A stretch of 64,000 nucleotides of DNA, from contig JAIWNE010000028.1 in assembly GCA_025331445.1 (NCBI GenBank), forward strand, positions 124,001 to 188,000. Reading direction: 5' to 3'. Positions 33,280 to 45,979 of the stretch are shown here, one piece after another (position 1 is the first letter of the stretch; the number at the start of each line of letters is the position of its first letter). Origin of the DNA: Blakeslea trispora (lineage: Eukaryota > Mucoromycota > Mucoromycetes > Mucorales > Choanephoraceae). The position numbers were made by a program, and so were the translations under genes. A model generated the notes under the pieces. It saw only the letters and a program-made list of their open reading frames with translations, searched no databases and was not told where the DNA came from.

Positions 33280-35342
33280 TTAGTGATCTATATAGTGATG
33301 GTGGTGATGGTTGTGATTAGACTGTTGTGGCTGAAATTGATGGCCTGGTATCCTTATTGGCGAATGTGTTTTAGTAGGTGAGTATTTATGCTGTAATCGT
33401 TTTAATTGACGAGATTCTCCTCCTAAACTATCAGGTAACATAGACCTAACATAGACAGAAAGTTAAGTATGTTTACAAAAAAAAACTTTGGATAGATTAC
33501 TTACCCTTTGATATTTTTCATGGTAACCGACATCACCTTCTGGTCGTACTTATCCCACATGCGTGCGGATTTCAGAAACTCGGTTGTGGGCCATACCAAG
33601 TTTAGCTTTCTAGGACCAGGCGCTTCACCACTGATAGGTCTTACTTTGAGGCCAATGTAAAAAGTAGTGGTATAGACAGTTCGGAGAACTTCCTTCTGCT
33701 TAGCGGACAAGAAACGCATGGATGCCATATGTTGACGCTCATCCACTGTGCCATCTACAATAAATGTTCTTTCGGGATTATTAAAGTTACCATGTGCCAC
33801 ATCCCAACATTCTTGTCCAGGAAAGCAGTAATGCACTTTATCGATACCCTTAAAATAAGGGTGTGCAATCTGAAGTAATTCAACCAATTCCAGCTTAGAT
33901 ACCAACTGTCTCACTTTAGACTCTACTAACCCTGACCATTGTAATTGTGCTTCTGCAGAGTAAGAACTAGCAATGATCTGCAGATAGTGATTGTAGACTT
34001 CAAAGAAATCAGTGTCCTGAAACAAATCTTCCCATTTTCCGGTGCCCATCAAGATTCTGTCTGCAATCTCACTTGATCGACAAAATTCATTCAACATGAT
34101 ATCGCGAGTAGAGTCAGTGACATTATGAGTAGCACACATGGATGGATAGGCAGGTGTAATGATAGGCATGCGATGACTCTTATCAGCAGGGTATTGCTCA
34201 GGATTCCATTGTCGGACAGGTAAGGGCCCCTCTTCTTGAGGCTTCAGAATGACTGGACGAGGCCAACCCCATTGATACATGATCAAAAAGAAGCGGGAAA
34301 CAATAGAGGCAGCGCAGGCATTTGGGTGCATCTGACACACTCTAGCCACCAGCATGGCCCATGCCACACCACCTAAAAATCCCATGATGTTGGAATAAAT
34401 AGCTCTTTTCTTAGCCCACAACTTGATGGTTCTTAGTGCAAGTCGAAATACAGGTACATTAGGCACTAGGCGTAATATCTCGTCAGTCACTCGAGAGCCG
34501 TTCAGACTACGTATGCATCGCTCATCAAGACCCAATAGAATGTTATTGTCGGATAAATCAAGATCGTCAGGTATTTTGGACATGGACAATCGAGCACATA
34601 CAAAATCAATCTATAGCCAGCACATTAGTCTCTTCTGTTCTCTTTTTTTCTTTCATTATGTCTGTTGTCCTCAAAACTTACTGGTATGCCTGAGAAATGC
34701 ATTTTGATTACGGGTACATAAGCATCAACTACTGCCTAAAAAATAAGAGGAATAAGTATCAAGCTCTGTCCTTTTTCTTGGTTTGAATTGAATCTTACCG
34801 TAAGTTCAGTAACTTCTGGTCTCTCACTTAACATATTATACATAATAGTAAAAAAGTGTTCTCTTTCAACATGCTGAGGAAACACACATAATGTATCAAT
34901 GTCGGCACCTTTTAAAAAAAAAGTATAGGACGTTTAGTTTCTATCGGCTTATCTCTTATAAATATATAAGATATTTACCTGCGTTATATACACCTAAACG
35001 ATAACTACCATACACAAGTATCTTACCACCTGCATTTTTGGCGTCTGTTTCAGAGAGACCTCTTAGCTTTCCAACGCGATAGACAAATTCCTTTACTATC
35101 GTATCAAGCTTGTCTAACACTATCGTTCTGGTAGACTCAGTCAATAAAAGAAAAAAAAGAGGCCCCTTTTCCTTGGTCTTTACTCACCTGTTGTTTGCTT
35201 CTTTTTCACTTTCAAAAAGACCATAATTATGCAATGTCTTGACGAGATCTTCAGTCAGTTTCAACTCGTAATCTGTAGGGTAATCTTCATTGATAGGAAG
35301 AGTGATTCCCCATTGCTTCTGTTGCTTACTATGTGATGTCAT
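33280..35342 (-). CDS. pap1: poly(A) polymerase
   Basis: Six exons (35342-35188, 35127-34979, 34908-34799, 34735-34682, 34610-33505, 33445-33280) encode 579 aa. The nucleotidyltransferase core has ILVYGSYRLGVYNAGADIDT (GS motif and first catalytic Asp pair, residues about 86-107) and VPVIKMHFSGIPIDFVCA (third Asp). The central and RNA-binding domains follow: SLNGSRVTDEILRLVPNVP, AYPSMCATHNVTDSTRDIM and YFKGIDKVHYCFPGQECWDV. The enzyme adds poly(A) tails to nuclear pre-mRNA as part of the cleavage/polyadenylation machinery. The C-terminal tail is short and ends in a His-rich stretch (HNHHHHHYIDH), unlike the longer Ser/Thr-rich tails of animal enzymes. Length is close to the yeast enzyme. Confidence 0.95.
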
Positions 35343-37426
35343 GGTTTAATAGAGAAGCAGAACAGAACAAGAAGAAAGGAGAGGGGGAGAAAGTGAGAAA
35401 GAGAGAGAGAGAAAAAAAAATACGAACAGTAGTAATATTAAAAAAAATAATTAAAGTTTACTCAGAATTAGAGATTGTCCGATGAAATAAGCCAACACAA
35501 ATGGCTCTTTCTGTTTATGCACACAAAGATTGTCTGTTTGCAAGTTGCGCATTTGGTGTACGCTGCGTTGCTAATGAATAGAAGAAAAGGAGCACTTTCT
35601 TCTTTATGATTCTACTTTTCTTTTCTTGAATCAATTTAGATGCACAAACAAGTTTGACCTAAAAAAAAGGGTCTTTTCTTTTTTTTTCTTTCTTTCTTTC
35701 ATTTTTTTTTTTAAAAGAGTTTAACTAGTTTAAGCTTGGTAAAGATTCTTTTCCAAAAAGTAGAGGGCTAGATTATATGGCCAATTTCTTGGACACATTT
35801 TGATTCAAGGTACATGAATACAACGTGAATTGTGGAGTCTGAAATACGCTAAAGGTAATTTCATAAAATCGTGTCGTACCAGTTACGTGTTCAGCTGTTG
35901 CTTTAAAATAAATTAAGCGCATAAACAATAGACACGCTTACCATAGCAACTAATATCCGGTCAATTACAAGAATCACCATTTGTTTTCCCTCTCTTAAAG
36001 TATACAACCATACAGAAGAAGAAAATTCTTAGGATGCCTTACCTCAATTTGACATCAGGCTATCTGTTATTGTTTTGCATAGCTAATGAATTGTCTTTTT
36101 TGCACCAAGGCATCATACAACAGTCTTTTGTTACTAATGAAGAGAAAAGTCCTGTCAAGGTAAAGTTTTGTTCGTAATAAAATAATAAAGGAGGAAGGAT
36201 ATCTTCTAAAGACAATTAGTTTAATCTCTTGGCAGATGCCTAATAGCAGAGTATATCTGAAATTGGACTATCAATGAGCCTTCTTGCATAACCCCGTGCT
36301 CGTGAATCACGCTCGAATTGCAGATCTCACCTATATATGCAATCTGCTAAAATATCAATTAGTATCTGAGTTCTGAAAGCAGGATTTGAACAATTGAGAA
36401 CTATCGAGAACTTCTTTTCTGTCTCTAAGATCAACAATCGAACAAAAGTTTCGTTAGACACTTATTTTGCTTCCTCCCCCCCTCTTATTTCAGACACATT
36501 TATAGCCTTCATTGAAATATACCATATATTAGCACTGATAGGAGAGTACATTTCTTTATTCATGACATAACCAAGCGCCCGTTTCGACTAACAAGGAAGG
36601 TCGCTATAAGAGGTCTAGTAAAACCGCACCCTAGTTGGTACCTGAATATGGTTGATGCTGTATAAATTGAAGGGCTTAATTTAGAAAGTAAAAGAGGTTT
36701 GTCACCAATCAAATCAGAGAGATCCTCGCTTATTTTTCTTGATGATACCTCCTCTAAGACTCAAGAAACATCTTTATACTTAAACTGGTAAGACAAAGAC
36801 TGAACCATATGAGTTAATTGATCAGGAGGACTTGTCCTTTGATTTCCCTTATCTTCTCTTCCTCCTTCTATACAATAAAGAAAGAAGCTTACAATTGTCT
36901 AAACAGAATAGAGACCTAATAGCCAAAGGCAGACAATAAACTAAAGCTGAGTGTTTGGAACACAAAATTCATGCCAAGTTTCTGGTGTCAGATACTTTGG
37001 GTGTCCACAAAAACTATAAAAGTGGTCACTCTCTTTTTTTTTTACCTTCACCAGACGAAATAAATCATAAGATGGACTTTATCTACAGTAGCATAACTTG
37101 TATTATGCTTCTTTTTAGAGTCCAACCAATGTCAATATTGCACTTGGCTTAATCACCGAGTTTCTCATCTTGTAACTCAAGCACATCATTATATGAATGC
37201 TCACCATCAAATTATTTCGCTCCAAAATAGTCAGTGTTGAAATTGTTATTTTCAAGTGACAATTTATAATACGATGACACAGCTTAAACAGTTCAGAAGT
37301 GTATCTTGGAAAGTTCAATTAAAACTCCGGGGCACTCAAAATCAGGATATCTGCTCTCCACTTTATGCTTTGTATGTGACTGATTTTGGAGTAAACTATT
37401 TTTCCTCTATCTCTCTTTTTTGTACT
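35343..37426. other. intergenic, no supported gene
   Basis: Two kilobases between the divergently transcribed pap1 and bud13. A purine-rich GA stretch at about 35380-35420 lies in the pap1 leader. A 48-codon ATG frame at about 36034 has a hydrophobic start but is too short to support. No RNA gene recognised. Confidence 0.45.
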
Positions 37427-38583
37427 ATGGAACAACTACAACAAGACGAGATTATACGTAAGAAATACCTGGCTAGGGGACCTGGCGATGCAGCTACAAA
37501 AGCTTACATTGCCTCAAAATATCTCGATACAGATGTCACGAAAAAGAAAAAGAAGAAAAAGAAGAGTAAGACAGATGATACTACCAACAGGCGGATAGGC
37601 AACATTGGCATTGTAGATGAAGAAGACGATTTCGGCTGGGAGCAGTCAAAACCCGAAGAAGACAGCGTCATGAGCTATATAGAGGATGACAAAGCACAAC
37701 AAGTGATAGCTGGAGATAATGCTTTCCGTGGAAGTACAAGCAATTGGGAAACAGTCCGACCAATGAAGGAAGAGTATATATCAGACGAGGACGAGCGGCC
37801 TCTTGTAGTGAAGACGGAAGGAGAAGATTTCTCTGACAATACGCCCCGTATGTCCAATGGGCAACGGGCCGGTATCCTCACGAAAGAACAAATCAAGGCA
37901 GAAGCAGAAAGAGCATCGCAAGCAGAAAAGAAAGCGATGGCCAAATTGAAGCAAGAGTATCAAGGAGTCGAGGGCGAAGATACAGTGTATCGTGACGCTT
38001 CAGGTAGAAAGGTGGATCCTAAGCGACAGAGAGCCGAAGAAATGCGTCTTCGCCAAGAACAGATTGATCGTGAAGCTAGAAAGATGGAATGGGGTAAAGG
38101 TTTAGTTCAAAGAAAGGAAGCCGAAGAAAAGAGACGACAGTTGGAAGAAGCAAAAGATATGCCAATGGCAAGGTGAGACCTTCAGTCTATGATTTATTTG
38201 TAGAAAGAGACTCAATTTTTTTTATAAAATATTAGATATGCTGATGATGAGCAACTGAATCAAGAGTTAAAAGATAGAGAGAGATGGAATGATCCAGCAG
38301 CTGGATTTCTGACGGTAAAGTGAAACTGACAACATCTAATTGAACATGAAATAACAATTTTCCTGTATTACAGAAGAAATCAAGTAGTAAATCGAAAGGA
38401 TCAAGGCTAGTCAAGCCCACATACAAGGGAGCTTGGAAGCCTAATCGCTTTATGATTGCACCTGGTTATCGTTGGGATGGTGTTGATCGGTCAACAGGAT
38501 ATGAAGATCAATTATTGTTGCAGATTAATCAGGCTAAATCCCAAGCTGCTAGAGCTCATGAATGGTCTACAGAAGATATGTAA
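37427..38583 (+). CDS. bud13: Bud13/Cwc26, RES complex splicing factor
   Basis: Three exons (37427-38172, 38236-38314, 38374-38583) encode 344 aa. The N-terminus has [20 protein letters not shown] and a lysine-only patch (near residue 40). The middle is acidic and charged. Next come the Bud13-type coiled segment ([20 protein letters not shown]) and the C-terminal motif [20 protein letters not shown], the hallmark of the family. Bud13 with Snu17 and Pml1 forms the RES (retention and splicing) complex in the activated spliceosome, which suits an intron-rich genome such as this one. The ATG at 37427 is preferred over the open sequence upstream because the family starts close to it. Confidence 0.92.
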
Positions 38584-39827
38584 ATAGATTGTTAGCAATA
38601 AAATCTCTTCTTTTTTTTTTTTTTTTTTTAATTTAGAGAAATTGTAATGTTAATAATAAAAATCCTGTTTAGACTTCTAAAGAATTGATGACTTTTAAAG
38701 TTTCAAAATGTGAAACTCTAACTATCATAAAAGGAATCTAAAATTACAAAGGGAGGCTACTAATTGTACTCCTTTTGTTTGGTTTTGCTATTTTCTATAA
38801 AAGTACTGTTTCGACACTATGCGCAACTCCTAAACAAATGTTCTTTTTCAGAGGGAGTTTTTTTTTTAGAAAGAGAAAAACCGCAACTAGGAAATGGAAA
38901 TGGAAAAAAAGAAATGTCAATGAAAAAGTAATTCTTTTTCAGCATTTCTTTAGAATGATCTGCTTGAGCAAAGAGAGTTAAATAAATAAATAAAGATAAC
39001 AGAAAACTTAATTTGACGATCTCAAGGAAGAAATACTTCATGCTTAATACAACCCTATCATTTTATGAGATTAATTTTGCCATAATGAATTGTTTGTTTC
39101 TCGGTTAATGACAAGAAATGAGAATGAATGAGAGATTGACAATGGAAAAAAAAGCTGGCTTTCCCAGAAAAGAGACAGCTTCTTTCCATCTTTCTTTCTT
39201 TTTCTTCTCCTTGTTTTGGCTTTTTCTTTTCGATTACACTTTTTATATTGTCCCTGTTTTTCTTTTTGCAGATTGGATGTAGGAGCAATTAAACTATAGT
39301 CAATGTAATTACCCTTTTTGTACAATAAACTTTGTTTTCCTCATTTACCTTATCTAATTGCAACTAATAAGAGCACAATTAAGAAAAACACACAATAACA
39401 ATATTTTGAACTAAAGCCTGTTTTTTTTTCTTTGCCTCACTCATTAGAAAGCTATGTACTCAATTTGCATTTGAGCATCAAATATGCACTGGTTTAAAAA
39501 TGTTAAAGTTTAATGAATATAAATAAATGGCATAATTTGTTGTGTATCTAAATATGAACGAGTAAAATAAGAATATATTTTAAGAGGCAAAATAATAATA
39601 ATAATAGAAAGAAGGAAAGACGCATGTAACTAATTTTAAGCATATGAGTCATAATATATATATATATGTATCTAATAAAGATAAAGATGGATAGAATAAA
39701 AAAGAGAGAGAGAGAGAGCAAATCAAAGAAAAATAAAGCGAGAGAGAAAATAATTACAAAGCGATGATAATGAGCAAGGAATGAATTAAAACGGAGGGCG
39801 GTTCAAAGTTTTTTTTTTTTGGTGCAT
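38584..39827. other. intergenic, no gene seen
   Basis: Between the 3' ends of the convergent bud13 and homeobox genes. It holds a T run at about 38612-38630, an ATATATAT run near 39655 and a (GA)n run near 39703-39720. No coding frame supported. Confidence 0.45.
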
Positions 39828-40475
39828 TTAGAAAGGAAAATCCATCGAGTTTGGGCTAGGAAATGAAACTGAAGAAGGTGGACTGTTGTATTGATTTAAT
39901 CTCAAGGGAGGTAAAGAGACGTTGAATTCTTGATGATGTTGACAGTGAAGTTGACGATGGTAATAAGATGATTGAGGTGATCTGGGTGGAGATATAGGAG
40001 GGAGGTAACAATTAGCTGGGACAGGCGCATGTCGGCCGCGTGAGCGCAATGCTTGACGCTTATTTTGAAACCAAATCTGGACAGTGCGGGGACTCATGCC
40101 TAACTGCTTACCCAATTCAACACGAATTTCTGTAGATGGGAAATAAGTCTGACTGAATATACGATTCAACACAAGCAATTGGTTAGGCGAAGCTCTCTTT
40201 CGCTTAGCCTTGAGGTTGCGTCTTTGTTGTCTTTTGTCATCAGTATCATCGAGTAAGGAATGAATTGTGCTGATAGCATTTGTTTGATTAGCTGTTGGTA
40301 TAGTAAGGTTTGAGATGGCAGCAGAATCAGAAGCGGTAGGCAAATCAGAATTTTCTGAAACATCGTTAGACAGCAAATTGTTAATGTCGAAAGCTGGTGA
40401 GCGGTGCATTGGCTTTGTTGCTTGATGGATCAACAAGTTTGAAAGTGGAGGCAAAGTGCAAGAGGTGGAATACAT
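39828..40475 (-). CDS. homeodomain transcription factor
   Basis: A single-exon reading of 215 aa from the ATG at 40475. The frame is open further upstream without an ATG, and a 3' splice-site-like TTTCTTCTTTCAG just upstream (about 40498) suggests a 5' exon that I could not place. The homeodomain spans about residues 86-146: AKRKRASPNQLLVLNRIFSQ, then YFPSTEIRVELGKQLGMSPR and TVQIWFQNKRQALRSRGR, with the invariant WFQNKR of helix 3. The tail is rich in Pro, Ser, Gln and His (HRQLHCQHHQEFNVSLPPLR). It resembles fungal Yox1/Phx1-type regulators, but the target genes cannot be told from sequence. Confidence 0.88.
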   Translation of the reverse strand: MYSTSCTLPPLSNLLIHQATKPMHRSPAFDINNLLSNDVSENSDLPTASDSAAISNLTIPTANQTNAISTIHSLLDDTDDKRQQRRNLKAKRKRASPNQLLVLNRIFSQTYFPSTEIRVELGKQLGMSPRTVQIWFQNKRQALRSRGRHAPVPANCYLPPISPPRSPQSSYYHRQLHCQHHQEFNVSLPPLRLNQYNSPPSSVSFPSPNSMDFPF

Positions 40476-41808
40476 TTGAAATATTTGATTTAAACTGAAA
40501 GAAGAAAAGAGAGATGAAAATGAAAACAAAAAAAGGAAATACTAGTCTTATTTTTATAGTGTCAAGTTGAATGGAAAGGAATTAAACATGAATTCAATCA
40601 AGGAGGAAATGTATCCTGTTGTCTTTTTTTTTGTTGGATAATTTGCTGGGTCTTGCCCCAACTCATCTTCCCTATCAAGCAAATGCTTCGATTAAAGACA
40701 AAGCGTAGTATTTGCCCATGTCCCCTCTTCTCCTTCTCTTCTCCTCTTTTGTTTTTCTTTCTTTCTTTTTTTTGAACTTGCTGCTCCTTTTCCTGATACC
40801 CTTACCTGATCCACTTAGCTTTCGGTTTTTTCTTAGAGAAAAAAAACAGTGAGTTTGGACTCTTTCCATTTTCCAAAACAATCTTTGTTATCCCTTTAAA
40901 AAAATTGATAAAAGGAGTAGTTTCGACCGCACATGTAAAAGCGATACCTATTCTCCCCATATAAAAAAAAAGGCAGCTGTGACCCAAACAAACTTTTTAC
41001 TTCATCTATTGTCGGCCTAAAAAAGAGAGAGCGAGAGAAAAATGAAGTTCATATAGTTCTCCTTTTTTAAATAAAAAACAGCAAGTATTTACATAAAAAA
41101 GAACTCACAAGTCAGCACAATATCTAATTTTAACTTAATCTAATTCAATTTAAGTATACGCTTTGAAAGATGATAGGGAGTTTTTTTTTTCTTTTGTCAT
41201 GTTATTTTTAAGCTTGGAAAAGAAAAAAGACAGTAGAGATAAGCGAATTGTTTTTAACAAGGTCATTGAACAATGTGTACCAAAGGGGAAGCCAAATATA
41301 GAAAGGATGGCTATGAGCAATCTTATCAGGGAGTAAGAAGAGGAGGCTGACAGTAAAAATAAAGCAGGTGCACCATTTAAACATAAAAATCAAGAGGAAA
41401 GGAGTTGGAGAGAGAGAATGAAAAAGACGAATGGCCATAAAGATATTTACTTAAAAGGCAACTGCATGTAGACACTGCAACCATGTTGTTTGTGAACGGT
41501 CATAAAAACAAAAAGAAATGGAGACAAAGAAATAAGGAGAGAAGAAAAGAAAAAAGGGTCTGCCAAAAAGAAAAAGAGGTTCTTACAAAAGAGACCCCAT
41601 TGTTTCTTATTCAAAGTGAAAGCATTGATGGCTTTTGATTGGCTTAGAATATGTGCCTGCACGCGTCGCGTTTGAAATGGACTTCTCGAAAAAAAAAAAA
41701 GTTGTGTACATTCTGTGTATGCGTGTCATGTTTGTACGCGGCTTTTGTTTTTTCTTTTTCTTTTTTTTTTCTTTTCTACTTGTTTTCTTCTTATAGCCTT
41801 TATTCAGT
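40476..41808. other. intergenic between divergent homeobox and SMC1 genes
   Basis: Contains the promoters of both genes. A pyrimidine-rich tract ending TTCTTATAG at about 41785-41796 just before the SMC1 ATG looks like the 3' end of a 5'-UTR intron. No other gene supported. Confidence 0.45.
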
Positions 41809-44800
41809 ATGGGACGTCTTGTTCGTATTGAAGTTGAAAACTTCAAGTCTTATAAAGGACAGCAAACCATCGGCCCTTTCCATCAGTTCACTAGTGTCAT
41901 TGGACCTAATGGTTCAGGTAATCTCTCTTTCTTTATTTTTTTGTTGAAACAAGTAGTGTATTGAAAAGAGATACTTAATAATCTTGCTATAGGAAAATCA
42001 AACTTGATGGATGCTATTTCGTTTGTTTTAGGTGTACATTCTAGTCACTTGCGTTCACAAAACTTGAAAGACATGATTTATCGTTCAGAAGCACTTCTTA
42101 GAGAAGGAGAAGAGTCTTCTAGTATGTCGACGCGTACACCACGCAAAGCCTCTGTAACAGCAGTCTATGAGAAACAACCTGGACGTGAAGTACGCTTTAT
42201 GCGTAGTATCAATCAGCATGGTCAATCTGAATATCGCATTGATAATCGAGTTGTACAATATGCGCAATACAATAATGCTTTGGAAAAGGAAAACATTCTT
42301 GTAAAAGCAAAGAACTTTTTAGTATTTCAAGGCGATGTTGAATCTGTCGCTAGTCAAAACCCAAAAGATTTAACGCGCTTAATCGAACAAATCAGTGGGT
42401 AAGTCATTCCCCCCTTTTTTTTCTTTATCTCTGTTCATTGCCTAGAAACAACTGTTTATCTCTATCTCTTTTTTTTTTGTCTAGTTCATGGGAACATAAA
42501 GCAGATTATGAGCAATTGAAGCAACAGATGGAAGAAGCAATTGAAAACAGCGCATATACCTTTCACCGAAAGCGTGGCATTGCTATTGAAATCAAGCAAT
42601 ATGAAGAACAAAAGGCAGAAGCAGAGAACTTTGAAAAACTAGTTGCTGAACGACGCGAATTGATTGTTCAGTATTTGCTTTGGAAGCTGTTCCATATTGA
42701 ACAGAAAGACAAGGCTTTGGACCAAGAAAGTACCACGAGAAACGCAACTAAAGATGAAGCCCAGTATGAGGCACTTGCTCTTGAAAATCAATTCAAAAAG
42801 GCTAGAGAAGACAAAGCTTTAATTCATCGTGAAAAGATCAAATGCGAATTGAACATCAGAAAGATTAGTCGTGAACTAGATGAACAGGTAAAAAGATAAA
42901 AAACAGAGCTGCATTGGTTCTCTTTGATCTAACTCATAATTTTATCATTAGCTACCCACTTCAATCAGTTACCAAGAAAAGATTGCACAATTGGACAAGA
43001 AGATTCGACAGACAGAGCAGAACATTGAGCGAGTAAAGCGTGATGGTCAACAACAAGAAGAAGTAGTTGCCAGTCTTGAAAGAGATAGACAGACTTTGAA
43101 TTTCGCCGAACAAACATTTGAAGCCTCTATTCCTTCTTCTTCTCTTTCAGGACAGAGTTTGACAACTACTCAGTTAGCTGATTACGAATCTAGAAAGCAA
43201 GAAGTCAGCATCAGAGCAGTTGAAGAACAACACCAGCTTCAACAATATCAGCGCCAATACAAGACAGAAAAACAGCGTCTTGATGATACACGATCAAAGT
43301 TGGAAAAGCTTCAAGAATCAGAATCTCAAGCAATGGATGATTTACGCCAAACCAATGAAGAAAAGGCCATGTTAACCACCGAAGCAGAAAACATTCAAGA
43401 AAAGTTGGATGTTCGCCAGACTGAATTAAAGCAATTGGAAAATGAGCGCACCACTGTACACCAACGCGAGGTGTTTTTGAACGAAAAACTACAAGAAACA
43501 TTGAACAAACTTATGGAAGCAAGCGTAACTCAGCAAGAGTCTGATAAAGACACTCGATTCAATGAAAGTGTGTCTGTATTGAAACAAATTTATCCCAGTA
43601 AGTACTTTTGATATTCAACTTCGATCTACCTTGCTTATGTTGTTCATAAAGATGTCCATGGCAAACTCTCCGATTTGTGCAGACCTACACAACGTAAATA
43701 CGACACAGCTGTAGCTACCGTCCTGGGAAGAAACATGGATGCTATTGTTGTTGACAGTGAACAGACAGCAGCAGATTGTATTCAATACATGCGAGAGCAA
43801 CATATCGGTACTGCCACTTTCTTGCCTCTTCATTCTCTCTCTCTTCCTCCCATTGATGATCGATACCGTCACTTTGTGAAGGGCTCTCGTCTTGCTATTG
43901 ATGTATTAAAGTACGACAAGCAATATGAAAGTGTTGTGCAATATGCCTGTGGTAATACGATGGTGTGTGATAGTCTGGCTATCGCAAAGCATATCTGCTT
44001 TGAACTTAACGAAAACGTCAGAGCAGTCGCATTGGATGGTGCTATTATTCATCAAAGTGGTCTAATGACTGGTGGCGCTAGTAGTGCACAGACAACAAAG
44101 AAATGGCATGAATACGAATTGGAAGAATTGATGCGTAACAGAGACAAGTACTTGGCAGAGCTAAACATAATCAGTAAAAGCAAGCGTATGGGCAGTGCAG
44201 AAGACAATGCTAGAAGCGACGTCTCTAGTCTATCTAGCCAATTAAGTACAGTGACAGATGAAATGACAACGCTCACACATCGTATTGAGGGTCTGGAAGC
44301 CACACTTCAAGATCTCCGCAACAAGATCCAAGAAACCAAAGCTCCTTTGGAAGAAGCACAGGCTACATTGAATCAATTAGAAAACACAATGAAACGTGTT
44401 GAAGAGCAAATTGCTCAGGTAGAGGATCAAGTATTCGAAGATTTCTGTGCCCAGCTAAATGTCAGCAATATACGTGAATACGAAGCTATGCAATTTGGTG
44501 TCTCTGATGAAGTTGCTGAACGCCGAGCACAATTTTCTACACAACGCACTCGTCTCGAGACACAGTTGGCCTTTGAGCGCGAGCAATTGAAGGAGTTGGT
44601 AGATCGTCTAGGCAAATTGGAGACATCTCTGACCAATGATGCAGCTGCCAAAGCCAAGATTCGAGTTGATCTGGACGGTATGGGAGGCAAGACACAACAG
44701 TTAGAGCAAAAGCTCTCTTCCTACCACTTGGAATTGGCAAAGCAAATTCAATTGGAAGAATCCAAGCAAGTTGATATTTCTGATTTAGGTCGCGCTCTAG

Positions 44801-45979
44801 AGGCCAAGGGTCGTGATGTAGAGGCTATATTAAGGGAATACAGAGCAGTGGAGAGCGAGCGGAATAAGGTTCATGCAGAGCGCGTTGCCATCTTTAGAAA
44901 GTGCAAATTGGAAGGCATTCAATTACCCCTCTTGCGTGGTTCCATGGATGACATCATAATTGAAGAGACTCGTACTCAAGGAGGTGATGATACAGGATCA
45001 GTATCTGATGCCTCCTCAATGACTGAGCTCTCAGTAGACTACAGTCAGCAAAGTGCAGCTACCGATATGGATGTAGACGCTCCTACTTCTCAAATGTCAA
45101 TTCAGTCAACTGACTGGGAGGTCGAAGTCAACTATGCCCAATTGGGCAGAGCACAACGTTCAGACGATAGTCCTGAAATGGATAAGAAGTTCCAAGACGA
45201 AATCAAGCAACGTGGTGTTGAGATTGACCAAATGGCGCCTAATATGAAGGCTATTGATCGTTTGGAAGGTGTCACTGAGAGACTCAAGGTAGCTGAAGAA
45301 GAATTCTCCAATGCGCGTGCAGCCGCCAAATTAGCAAAGGAAAAGTTCAACGAAGTCAAAAACAAAAGGTAATAATATGCATTTGTTCGTAAATCTCCAT
45401 CCTCATCTTTTTCATTTTCGAGAAAAGATATGCCAAGTTTCATGCTGCATACAGTCATATTTCTGAAAAGATCGATACTGTTTACAAGGACCTGACAAAG
45501 AGTTCTACTTTCCCATTAGGTGGTACTGCCTATCTTGCTGAAGAAGATTCAGATGAGCCTTATTTGGAAGGATTAAAATACCATGCTATGCCACCTATGA
45601 AGCGCTTCAGAGATATGGAGCAACTATCTGGAGGTGAAAAGAGTGTGGCTGCCCTTGCCCTTTTGTTTGCTATTCATAGTTACAAGCCTTCTCCTTTCTT
45701 TGTATTGGACGAAGTGGATGCTGCATTAGATAACACTAATGTTTCTACTGTTGCCAACTATTTACGTGAGCATGCTTCACCTGAATTTCAATTTATTGTC
45801 ATCTCCCTGAAGCATACTCTATATGAGCGAGCACAAAGTTTGGTTGGTATCTATCGTGATCAAGATGTCAACTCAAGTAAAACAATGACCTTATTGGTAA
45901 GAATCACTTATTCTTATAAAGCAATATTTTGTACTGACCATTTTGTCCTTTGTTATAGTTGGATCAATATCAAAATTAA
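41809..45979 (+). CDS. smc1: SMC1, cohesin ATPase subunit
   Basis: Seven exons (41809-41917, 41993-42398, 42485-42887, 42952-43597, 43652-45368, 45428-45896, 45959-45979) give 1256 aa, the usual SMC1 length. The N-terminus [20 protein letters not shown] runs into the Walker A motif ([20 protein letters not shown]), which an intron splits at the GSG. Long coiled coils flank the hinge (around residues 515-660; [34 protein letters not shown]). The C-terminal head has the signature [20 protein letters not shown] and Walker [19 protein letters not shown]1 pairs with SMC3 to form the cohesin ring holding sister chromatids. The last exon codes only for LDQYQN, matching the typical short SMC1 tail. 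All ATPase motifs are intact. Confidence 0.96.

Noticed and set aside
36034..36180. Short ATG frame with hydrophobic start that could be a signal peptide
   Set aside because: Only about 48 codons, with no convincing splice continuation or cleavage site.
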